From the NCBI GenBank assembly GCA_002067325.1, contig MVQY01000173.1, positions 1 to 13,803 on the forward strand: a DNA stretch of 13,803 nucleotides, read 5' to 3'. A program made the translations under genes and the position numbers. This DNA comes from Methanobacterium sp. PtaU1.Bin097 (GTDB lineage Archaea; Methanobacteriota; Methanobacteria; Methanobacteriales; Methanobacteriaceae). Position 1 is the first letter of the stretch; each line of letters begins with the position of its first letter. The notes below the pieces were generated by a model. It had not been told where the DNA came from. It worked only from the letters and a program-made list of their open reading frames with translations, and searched no databases. Below, piece after piece: positions 6,295-13,656 of the stretch.

Positions 6295-6376
6295 TAACGT
6301 AATACAAGCTAAAAGACAATAGTAATCGTGTTTCGTAGGTTTTCAGTTAAAAATCAGGTATTGTAACGTAATTCAA
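6295..6376. repeat. Direct repeat TAACGTAATNCAA upstream of the HTH-CBS gene
   Basis: TAACGTAATACAA (6295-6307) and TAACGTAATTCAA (6364-6376) differ by one base and are 69 bp apart. They lie in the 240-bp gap between the chelatase stop and the HTH-CBS promoter, so they could be sites for the HTH-CBS protein itself. The rest of the gap (6206-6407) holds no ORF that I trust. Confidence 0.5.
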
Positions 6377-6407
6377 TCAACATGTAAGATGAAACACCAC
6401 TGATTAT

Positions 6408-8498
6408 TTAAAGTTGGGAGCGTTCATAATCCAAAATCTTTGTGACAACAGTTTCTGGGTTTATCAAATCCTGTAAATCGTAATATCGACCGCCAGAAAC
6501 CTTTGATAGATCCATGTTGAATTCATGTCCCAACTCTTCCTTTCCAAAATTAACCACTAATGTGTTTATTTCTTTATCCTTTAAATTCTCAGCTATTCTA
6601 ATTGCATCTTCAACAGGGCTATTATCCAGTTCAATGGGAAAGCCCAGATCATGGAGATATTTATTGGATAAACTGGAAAATTTCTTATTAAATCCAACGT
6701 TAGGCATGCCATCGGTGAAGATTATCATCAGGGGAATATATTCATCCTGTAATTTCTCTTTTACAAGGATATCAAATCCTTTTTTAAGGCCGGAGGCCAG
6801 GGGGGTGGTTCCACCCACAGTGAGGTTATCCAGTTGATCCTTAAAAGAGAAAGCTCTGCGGGTTGTAGGGATTATAATCTCTGCTTCATCCCCTTTAAAT
6901 CCTATAACACTAATTTTATCCTGATGACGATTGATATTTTCCATGATCCGGTATAATATTCCCTTAATACGATTCACTTTTCCTTCAAAAAACATCGACC
7001 CGCTGATATCTACAATCAACGCGATTGAAGCTTTAGCATCATGTTTTCTCATTTTATGGCGTATGTCTTCCATTTCAACCTTAATATTCCCCTTGGATCC
7101 CAGCGCAGCAGCTCGAAGAGTTGCATCTATAGCTATATCATTAGATACTTCCTTTGGAAGTTTACTTTTGATATATCGGCCTTTAATTGTTTTGGAAGCC
7201 ACTCTTTTACCGTAAATTCTCTGTTTCTTTTCATTTTCCACTTTCAGAAATTTTTGTATATCAACAACCTCTTCAGTGGCCTCAACCGGTTTACCACCTT
7301 CATATGGGGTTCCTACTTCTAATGCATCTCCAGTGGTTGGAGTTTGGTTATATTCATCTCCTTCTTCCCAGTAAATTTCATGAGGGACTCCTTCAACCCC
7401 TCCATCCTCTTCTTGTGCCTCGCAATCTTCATCAACTTCATTACCCGTGTCTTCAGGGTCGAGGGGCTGATTTTCTTTATCTAATTCTTCATCAGCTTCT
7501 TTTGCAGTTTCTGCAGCAGCTTTTTCAACTTCTCCTTCCATTTCTTCCTGATTTTCGAATCTTTCTCCTAAAACAAGTTCTGCAGCTTCTAATACATCAT
7601 TTTCAGTCACTGTCCTGCGATTATGATATGCTGCTATAGTTTTGGATGTTTTCAATATAGCGATATCCGCTCTGTGGCCATCTACCCCCATATTTATACA
7701 TAAACGGGCAATTACGCGCATTAAACGCTGTGAAATCGTGACTTCTTTGAGTATTTGACGGGCCTGGATGATTCTATCTCTTATTTCCTTCTGGGCATCT
7801 TTGAATTTCTCTATGAATTCTGAGGGGTTGTTTTCAAATTCTTCCCGCCTTTTCATGATTTTAATCCGATCATCCACGTCAATAATGTTTTTCGCGAATA
7901 CATGCAGCCCTATTCTATCTGAAAGTTGCTGTCTGAGCTCTCCCTCTGCCGGATTCATCGTCCCGACCAGTATGAAGTGGGAAGGGTGAGTAATAGAAAC
8001 ACCCTCTCTTTCAACGATGTTCACTCCATATGCGGCTGCATCTAACAATACGTCAACAAGGTTATCATCCAGGAGATTAATTTCATCGATGTATAATATG
8101 TTACGATTAGCTTCTGCCAGTATCCCTGGCTCTAACGTTTTTGATCCTTCTTTTAATGCTTTTTCTATGTTTATTGATCCTACCACTCTGTCTTCAGTGG
8201 ATCCCAGTGGGAGTTCTACCACACGCATATCATTCTCCACTACCTGGATTTTACCAGAACGACATTCACCACATAGTGAGTCCGGTTTGTCAGGGTCACA
8301 ATTGAATGAGCATCCCTTAACCGTTTTTATTGGGGGTAAAAGATCAGCCAGGGCTCTGACTGCGGTGGTTTTACCTGTTCCTTTATAACCTTTAATTAGA
8401 ACTCCACCGATGCTGGGATTTATGGCATTTAATATCAAAGCCTTTTTAGCATTTTTTTGGCCGATTATGGCAGAAAAGGGGAAAATAAGATTTTTCAA
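6408..8498 (-). CDS. ChlI-ChlD (BchI-BchD) type chelatase subunit: AAA+ ATPase with C-terminal VWA domain
   Basis: This protein fuses the AAA+ motor and VWA adaptor of Mg/cobalt chelatases, which drive metal insertion into tetrapyrroles by a large CobN/ChlH-type subunit. Numbering from ATG 8510 (700 residues): Walker A GYKGTGKT 41-48; a four-Cys site C67, C71, C80, C83; Walker B ILYIDEINLL 138-147; MNPAEGELRQQLSDR 185-199. A Glu/Asp-rich linker covers about 317-415. The VWA MIDAS is DISGS 501-505, with T568 and D600. The better start is TTG 8498 (696 residues), because GGTGAT (8507-8502) lies 4 nt before it and inside the coding sequence if ATG 8510 is used. No CobN/ChlH gene is nearby. In an archaeon the product could serve cobalamin synthesis; the tetrapyrrole and metal are inferred. 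It diverges from the nuoF-fdhA pair. Confidence 0.88.
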   Translation of the reverse strand: MKNLIFPFSAIIGQKNAKKALILNAINPSIGGVLIKGYKGTGKTTAVRALADLLPPIKTVKGCSFNCDPDKPDSLCGECRSGKIQVVENDMRVVELPLGSTEDRVVGSINIEKALKEGSKTLEPGILAEANRNILYIDEINLLDDNLVDVLLDAAAYGVNIVEREGVSITHPSHFILVGTMNPAEGELRQQLSDRIGLHVFAKNIIDVDDRIKIMKRREEFENNPSEFIEKFKDAQKEIRDRIIQARQILKEVTISQRLMRVIARLCINMGVDGHRADIAILKTSKTIAAYHNRRTVTENDVLEAAELVLGERFENQEEMEGEVEKAAAETAKEADEELDKENQPLDPEDTGNEVDEDCEAQEEDGGVEGVPHEIYWEEGDEYNQTPTTGDALEVGTPYEGGKPVEATEEVVDIQKFLKVENEKKQRIYGKRVASKTIKGRYIKSKLPKEVSNDIAIDATLRAAALGSKGNIKVEMEDIRHKMRKHDAKASIALIVDISGSMFFEGKVNRIKGILYRIMENINRHQDKISVIGFKGDEAEIIIPTTRRAFSFKDQLDNLTVGGTTPLASGLKKGFDILVKEKLQDEYIPLMIIFTDGMPNVGFNKKFSSLSNKYLHDLGFPIELDNSPVEDAIRIAENLKDKEINTLVVNFGKEELGHEFNMDLSKVSGGRYYDLQDLINPETVVTKILDYERSQL

Positions 8499-8501
8499 TG
8501 G

Positions 8502-8584
8502 TATCACCATGATTTAAAGGGAATTAGTGCATTTACTGACTTTCTACATTTAAATGTTATCATCTAATTTTTGTTCTTTATAAC
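8502..8584 (-). promoter_or_regulatory. Promoter and SD of the chelatase gene with a 12-bp palindrome at the start site
   Basis: Minus-strand GTTATAAAG (8584-8576) is a TATA-like box, predicting a start near 8554. That position falls inside the perfect palindrome ACATTTAAATGT (8546-8557). The SD GGTGAT (8507-8502) precedes TTG 8498. Confidence 0.45.
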
Positions 8585-8636
8585 TTTTTTATGGAATATT
8601 ATTGTTATTAAACTGGGATCTAAAATTGGTAGAAAA

Positions 8637-8707
8637 CTATAAAATTGCTAAAAGTACACTTTTAATCATAGATTAATAAATCCTTAATGATCAGTCTCTA
8701 CAAAGGT
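8637..8707 (+). promoter_or_regulatory. Promoter and SD of the nuoF-fdhA unit
   Basis: CTATAAAA (8637-8644) is the best TATA candidate, placing RNA start near 8667 and giving a leader of about 47 nt. AAGGT (8703-8707) lies 6 nt before ATG 8714. Confidence 0.45.
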
Positions 8708-8713
8708 CAATAG

Positions 8714-10627
8714 ATGAACTTTAATGATTTTATAAAGCTATCAAAAGCAGAATACAGGAATTTAATCAACGATGAAGCTCCTGTTGTCCTGATAGGCGCC
8801 GCGACATGTGGAAATTCTGCAGGTGCTCGGACCATAAAGAAAGTCATGGTAGAGGAACTGGAAAAAAACAATTGTGAATGTAAAGTAATAGAAGTGGGAT
8901 GCATAGGTCTTTGTTATGCAGAACCCATAATAACCATAATTAAAAAAGGAAACCCAGCTATTTTTTATCGACAGATTACTCCAGAAATAGCCACTGAACT
9001 GGTGAATTCTTACATACTTGGATCTGACCCTCTTTTAGAATATGCCCTGGGGTTAGTGGATATCAACTTCTTCGAGGAAGAGGAAGTACGATCTGATGAA
9101 GATGTTGATGAAGTTTTCAATGATGTCCCACACCTCTTTGATCTACCGGTACTTAAACCACAGGTTAGGAAAATCCTGCGCAACTGCGGATTCATCGACC
9201 CCACCAGCATCAGGCACTATCTGGCCAGGGATGGCTACAACGGATTTTTAAAGGCCATTAGTCTGGATCCGGATGAAATAATAAGGAAGATAGAAACAGC
9301 AGGCTTAAGGGGCAGAGGTGGTGCAGGTTTTCCCACCTGGCTGAAATGGCAGCTGTGCAGAGAGTCTGATAGTGAAACTAAATACTTCATCTGCAATGCC
9401 GATGAAGGTGACCCCGGGGCTTTCATGAACCGATCACTCCTGGAGAGTGATCCTCACTCTGTATTAGAGGGCATGCTAATAGCAGGTTATGTAATAGGTG
9501 CTAAAGAAGGTTACATATATTGTAGAACTGAATATCCACTGGCATTAAAACGGTTGAAAAATGCACTGTCCCAGTTGGAAGAACATGGACTTTTAGGAGA
9601 GAATATCTTAGAATCTGGATTTGATTTTGACATAAAAATAAAAGAAGGAGCAGGTGCCTTTGTATGTGGGGAAGAAACGGCACTAATCGCTTCAATTGAA
9701 GGGGAAAGGGGAATGCCCCGTACCAGACCCCCATTTCCCACCACCTTCGGCCTGTGGGGAAAACCAACCGTCATAAATAATGTAGAAACCATGGCCAGTG
9801 TAGCCCTTATAATGCAGAAAGGTGCAGAAGAATTCGCAAATAAGGGAATAAAAAATAGTAGAGGCACAAAAACATTTTCACTCTCCGGACAAATAAAAAA
9901 CACAGGGTTGATTGAGGTTCCCCTGGGCAGAACATTAAGAGAAGTGATATATGATATTGGCGGGGGTATTAAGGAAGATAAACGCTTTAAAGCAGTTCAA
10001 ATAGGCGGTCCGTCTGGGGGATGTATTCCAGAGGAGTTCCTGGATACAAGCATAGATTATGACTCACTAGTAGGTGCCGGGGCTATTATGGGCTCCGGTG
10101 GGTTAGTGGTTATGGATGAAGACAACTGTATGGTGGATGTAGCCCGGTACTTCCTGGAATTTGTGCAGAACGAATCCTGCGGCAAATGCATCCCATGCAG
10201 ATTGGGAACCAAGCAAATACTTGACATATTAACGGATATCACCCAGGGAAGAGGAAAAACAGGCGATGAAGTTCTCCTCCACGAACTGGCCCAGGGAATT
10301 AAAGCCACATCACTATGTGGACTGGGACAAACAGCACCTAATCCAGTATTAACCACCTTAAAATTCTTTGAAGATGAATACAAGGCCCATATTGAGGGGA
10401 AAATGTGCCCAGCCCGGGAATGCAAATCACTGATATCATATGTCGTAGACCCGCAACTTTGCACCGGCTGCATGCTATGCCAGAAATCATGCCCAGTAGG
10501 AGCTGTAACCGGAGAGAAAGATGAGGTCCACCATATTTACCAGGGTAAATGCATCCAATGTGGAACCTGTTTTGAATCATGTAAGAAATATAAGGCAGTG
10601 AAGTGCGTATCACCGCAGATAAGTTAG
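8714..10627 (+). CDS. nuoF: NuoF/HydB-like flavin and Fe-S subunit, likely electron-transfer partner of FdhA
   Basis: The 637-residue protein has the layout of the NuoF-like subunit of bifurcating hydrogenases and NAD(P)-linked formate dehydrogenases. A thioredoxin-like ferredoxin domain spans about 20-105 (C32, C63, C67). The FMN/NAD(H) Rossmann core carries GRGGAGFPTWLKW (200-212), NADEGDPGAFMNR (228-240) and GAGAFVCGEETAL (312-324). An SLBB domain follows at about 385-460. The N3-type [4Fe-4S] ligands are C489, C492, C495 and C535. Two ferredoxin motifs end the protein: C583, C586, C589, C593 and C613, C616, C619, C623. The first cysteine of the usual C-x4-C in the N-terminal domain appears to be Ile27. 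It would oxidise or reduce NAD(P)(H), possibly with ferredoxin. fdhA follows 155 bp downstream, and no NuoE gene is adjacent. Cofactor choice is inferred. Confidence 0.92.
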   Translation: MNFNDFIKLSKAEYRNLINDEAPVVLIGAATCGNSAGARTIKKVMVEELEKNNCECKVIEVGCIGLCYAEPIITIIKKGNPAIFYRQITPEIATELVNSYILGSDPLLEYALGLVDINFFEEEEVRSDEDVDEVFNDVPHLFDLPVLKPQVRKILRNCGFIDPTSIRHYLARDGYNGFLKAISLDPDEIIRKIETAGLRGRGGAGFPTWLKWQLCRESDSETKYFICNADEGDPGAFMNRSLLESDPHSVLEGMLIAGYVIGAKEGYIYCRTEYPLALKRLKNALSQLEEHGLLGENILESGFDFDIKIKEGAGAFVCGEETALIASIEGERGMPRTRPPFPTTFGLWGKPTVINNVETMASVALIMQKGAEEFANKGIKNSRGTKTFSLSGQIKNTGLIEVPLGRTLREVIYDIGGGIKEDKRFKAVQIGGPSGGCIPEEFLDTSIDYDSLVGAGAIMGSGGLVVMDEDNCMVDVARYFLEFVQNESCGKCIPCRLGTKQILDILTDITQGRGKTGDEVLLHELAQGIKATSLCGLGQTAPNPVLTTLKFFEDEYKAHIEGKMCPARECKSLISYVVDPQLCTGCMLCQKSCPVGAVTGEKDEVHHIYQGKCIQCGTCFESCKKYKAVKCVSPQIS

Positions 10628-10655
10628 AAAACGTGTTAATAATTATTAAACAAGG

Positions 10656-10785
10656 GATAGAGGATATAGATTCATTAGATGAAGGATAGAGAATAAATTC
10701 ATCAGATGAATAATTGGGGATATAATCCATAAGATGACAAATAGAGGATATAAATTCATCAGATGAAAGATAGGGGATGTAAATG
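10656..10785 (+). repeat. Four-unit imperfect tandem array of palindromes before fdhA
   Basis: Units of about 26-30 bp follow the loose consensus GATAGAGGATATAAATTCA plus TCAGATGAA. Each has the near-perfect palindrome TTCATCAGATGAA, centred at 10677, 10704, 10732 (degenerate) and 10761, so spacing is 27-29 bp. A final partial unit (GATAGGGGATGTAA) supplies the fdhA SD and start. All reading frames contain stops, and unit lengths are not multiples of three, so the array is noncoding. It may control the FdhA:NuoF ratio. Confidence 0.75.
10772..10779 (+). promoter_or_regulatory. SD of fdhA inside the last repeat unit
   Basis: AGGGGATG lies a few nt before ATG 10783. It is a partial match to GGAGGTGAT and is shared with the repeat consensus (AGAGGATAT), so the array may have grown by duplication of this leader. 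Confidence 0.5.
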
Positions 10786-13482
10786 ACCTACTCAGAAGTT
10801 AACTTCACCATCGACGGGTTGAAAGTAAAGGCAAGGAAGGGGGAGACCATTATCCAGGCAGCCCTTAGAAATGGGATCTACATACCCCACCTCTGTTATC
10901 ACCCTGATTTGAAGCCTTCAGGTTCCTGCAGGTTGTGTCTGGTGGAAAATAAGGAGGGAAGAATCATCACCTCCTGCGAAAACCAGCCAGCAGAAGGCAT
11001 GGAATTATCCACCACCAACCCCAGGTTAGACGATGCTAAAATTACAGTGGCCCGGTTACTGGTTGCCAACCACCAAACCGACTGTCTCACCTGCGCCCAG
11101 GATAATCAATGCAAGTTACAGGAGATATCCTCCTATTTTGGAATAGACCAAGAAGATATGGGGAATTTAAGGTATTCTTCTGCCGATATACCGCTGGATG
11201 ATTCTAATCCGTTTTTTAAAAGGGACTTAAACAAGTGCATCCTCTGTGGTATCTGTGTCAGGACCTGTCGTGATAGATTAGGGGTAAGCGCCATAGATTT
11301 CGGATACCGGGGATACGATACTAAAATCACCACCTTTTGCGATGAACCCATACTGGAATCCAACTGCGTATCCTGTGGGGAGTGTGTGGTGGCCTGTCCA
11401 GTGGGAGCACTGGTGGATAAAGAGAGTTCTAAACCCACCAGGGAAGTTAAAACCACCTGCACCTACTGTGGGGTAGGCTGCGGTCTATATCTGGGAGTCA
11501 GGGGTTCAAAGGTGGTAAGTATTAGAGGAGATCCAGAACACCCGTTGAGCTGGGGAAACCTGTGTGTGAAGGGTAGATATGCCTTTAAATTTATAAACAA
11601 CCCAGATAGATTAACTAACCCTCTCATAAAAAGGGATGGAATCTTTGTGGAAGTTAGCTGGGATGAAGCCCTGGAATTTGCCGCGGAAAAATTATCAAAG
11701 TACCAGAAGGATAATTCCTGGGAGAATGACTCGTTCGCTGCCATATCCTCTGCTCGCTGCACCAACGAGGACAACTACCTCTTACAGAAATTCACCAGGG
11801 TAATCATGGGCAACAACAACGTAGACAACTCCGCCCGTTCCTGTCACGCCCCATCAGTAGCAGCCCTAGCCCAAACACTTGGAAGCGGGGCTATGAGTAA
11901 TTCAATCAGTGAAATAGAAGATTCAAAGTGTTTATTTATTATAGGCACCAATCCCACCCAGAGCTACCCTGTTTTAAGCATGAGGATCATGGATGCACTG
12001 GCGAATGGTGCTAAACTAATAGTAACCGACCCAAGGGATATTGAAATGGCCCAGTATGCTGATCTACATATTCAACACAATCCAGGAACGGATGTGGTCC
12101 TGATCATGGGCATGATCAAGGTTATACTGGAGGAAAATCTGCAGGATCAAGAGTTCATTGAGAGTCGCTGTGAAAACTTTGAGGAATTACTGGAATCCCT
12201 GGAAGAACTTGATCTGGACTATGTTGAACGAATAACTGGAGTAAATATCCATAAAATTAAAGAAGCAGCTAGAATATATGCTACTTCAGCTCCAGCAGCC
12301 ATATTTTATTCCCTGGGAATAACTGAACACTCCCATGGTACTGATAATGTATTTGCACTTTCTAATTTAGCACTGGTCACAAGTAACATTGGTAAACCCT
12401 TAGCTGGCCTTAACCCTATACGTGGACAGAATAATGTGCAGGGCGCCTGTGACATGGGATGCCTCCCGGATGTATATCCAGGATACCAGAAAGTTGAAGA
12501 AAAAGAGGTGCAGGAGAAGTTCGAAAAAGCATGGGGCACTGAATTATCTCCAAATAAGGGTATGAAGATGCCTGAGATGATGGAATCAGCCCGTAAAGGA
12601 GATTTAAAGGCCTTATATATTATGGGCGAAAATCCCGTGCATAGTGAACCAGACTGTAAAAATATAAAGGAGGCACTGAAGAACCTGAACTTCCTGATTG
12701 TGCAGGATATATTCTTAACAGAAACAGCCCAATCAGCGGATTTAGTACTTCCCGGGGCGTCCTTTGCAGAAAAGGATGGTACATTTGCCAACGCCGACCG
12801 CCGGGTGCAGCGCGTTCGCCGGGCCATAAAGCCAGTGGGAGATTCCAAACCAGACTGGCAGATAATCTCCGAACTAGCCCAGAAGATGGGAGCCCGTGAA
12901 GGATTTAATTTCACCAGTGCAGAAGAAGTTGCAGCAGAAATAGCATTGGTTGCACCTATTTATGGTGGTATGCAGTACCAATGCCTGGAAGATGAAAGCA
13001 GGCAGTGGCCCTGTTTCGATAAGGAGCATAAAGGCACACCCATCCTCCATCAGGATACATTTGCCACTAAGACGGGTAAAGCTAAATTTATACCCCTCTA
13101 TTACCGGCCTCCAGCAGAACTTCCCGATGAAGAATATCCACTGGTACTCACCACAGGACGTATCATCTACCATTACCATAGCAGCACCATGACCGCTGCA
13201 GATAAATGCATGAAAATGTTATACGACCATGACCCGGTAGAGATAAACCCGAAAGACGCGGAAAAACTGGGTCTGGAAGGAGGTGAGATGGTATGCGTGA
13301 GATCTCGCCGGGGAAAAATTGAAGCACCGGTTAAGATAACTGAAAGGTCACCGGAAGGCCTGGTTTTCATGGCATTCCACTCACCAAAAACGAAAACAAA
13401 TCTTATAACCAACGCTGCCCATGATCCAGTTACTAAGACTCCGGAGTTTAAATATTGTGCGGTTAGGGTGGAGAAGATTTAG
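10783..13482 (+). CDS. fdhA: Formate dehydrogenase catalytic (alpha) subunit with NuoG-like Fe-S N-terminus, cysteine type
   Basis: FdhA interconverts formate and CO2 at a Mo/W bis-pterin centre. The N-terminal 220 residues are NuoG/HydA-like: [2Fe-2S] ligands C38, C49, C52, C65; a His-Cys3 [4Fe-4S] site H97, C101, C104, C110; and two ferredoxin motifs, C152/C155/C158/C162 and C195/C198/C201/C205. The FDH proximal [4Fe-4S] uses C226, C229, C233 and C261, followed by K263. The active site reads SARSCHAPS, with Cys354 (codon TGT at 11842-11844) as metal ligand and His355 next to it. R547 in IRGQNNVQGACDMG matches E. coli FdhF Arg333. The C-terminal pterin-binding domain spans about 785-895. At 899 residues it fits the long NAD-linked class, not the roughly 680-residue F420-linked FdhA. 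No twin-arginine signal is seen, so it is cytoplasmic. It follows nuoF and needs FdhD. Confidence 0.95.
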   Translation: MTYSEVNFTIDGLKVKARKGETIIQAALRNGIYIPHLCYHPDLKPSGSCRLCLVENKEGRIITSCENQPAEGMELSTTNPRLDDAKITVARLLVANHQTDCLTCAQDNQCKLQEISSYFGIDQEDMGNLRYSSADIPLDDSNPFFKRDLNKCILCGICVRTCRDRLGVSAIDFGYRGYDTKITTFCDEPILESNCVSCGECVVACPVGALVDKESSKPTREVKTTCTYCGVGCGLYLGVRGSKVVSIRGDPEHPLSWGNLCVKGRYAFKFINNPDRLTNPLIKRDGIFVEVSWDEALEFAAEKLSKYQKDNSWENDSFAAISSARCTNEDNYLLQKFTRVIMGNNNVDNSARSCHAPSVAALAQTLGSGAMSNSISEIEDSKCLFIIGTNPTQSYPVLSMRIMDALANGAKLIVTDPRDIEMAQYADLHIQHNPGTDVVLIMGMIKVILEENLQDQEFIESRCENFEELLESLEELDLDYVERITGVNIHKIKEAARIYATSAPAAIFYSLGITEHSHGTDNVFALSNLALVTSNIGKPLAGLNPIRGQNNVQGACDMGCLPDVYPGYQKVEEKEVQEKFEKAWGTELSPNKGMKMPEMMESARKGDLKALYIMGENPVHSEPDCKNIKEALKNLNFLIVQDIFLTETAQSADLVLPGASFAEKDGTFANADRRVQRVRRAIKPVGDSKPDWQIISELAQKMGAREGFNFTSAEEVAAEIALVAPIYGGMQYQCLEDESRQWPCFDKEHKGTPILHQDTFATKTGKAKFIPLYYRPPAELPDEEYPLVLTTGRIIYHYHSSTMTAADKCMKMLYDHDPVEINPKDAEKLGLEGGEMVCVRSRRGKIEAPVKITERSPEGLVFMAFHSPKTKTNLITNAAHDPVTKTPEFKYCAVRVEKI

Positions 13483-13640
13483 AAATTAAGTTTCAACTAG
13501 TTTTAATTTTAATTTATTTTTCCTGCTTTTGTTGTTATTACTTTTTGGTTTATTTTTGATCTTCGAGTAATAATAGTTTTATAATAGAAAGTATTATATA
13601 AGAGTTGTTTATAACTATCTATTAGAAAAAGAGCAGGTGA
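13483..13640 (+). terminator. T-rich terminator region after fdhA, then promoter of the surface-protein gene
   Basis: Beginning about 20 nt after the fdhA stop, T-rich tracts run through 13500-13560 (TTTTAATTTTAATTTATTTTT, then CTTTTTGG), fitting archaeal U-tract termination. A TATA box TTATATAAG (about 13594-13602) follows, predicting a start near 13623, with AGGTGA at 13635-13640. No ORF or RNA gene is seen. Confidence 0.5.
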
Positions 13641-13656
13641 AAAATTATTTAAGAAG

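Noticed and set aside
7187..7639. A 150-codon plus-strand frame opposite the chelatase gene, rich in Leu and Gln
   Set aside because: It is the complement of the Glu/Asp-rich linker codons of the chelatase; low complexity and no SD.
9501..9903. Minus-strand frames opposite nuoF
   Set aside because: They are shadows of a strongly conserved plus-strand gene and have no recognisable domain.
10656..10785. CRISPR array
   Set aside because: The units are contiguous with no unique spacers, vary in sequence, and there are only four; no cas genes are present.
11842..11844. Selenocysteine at the FdhA active site
   Set aside because: The codon is TGT (Cys), the frame has no in-frame TGA, and no SECIS-like element is needed.
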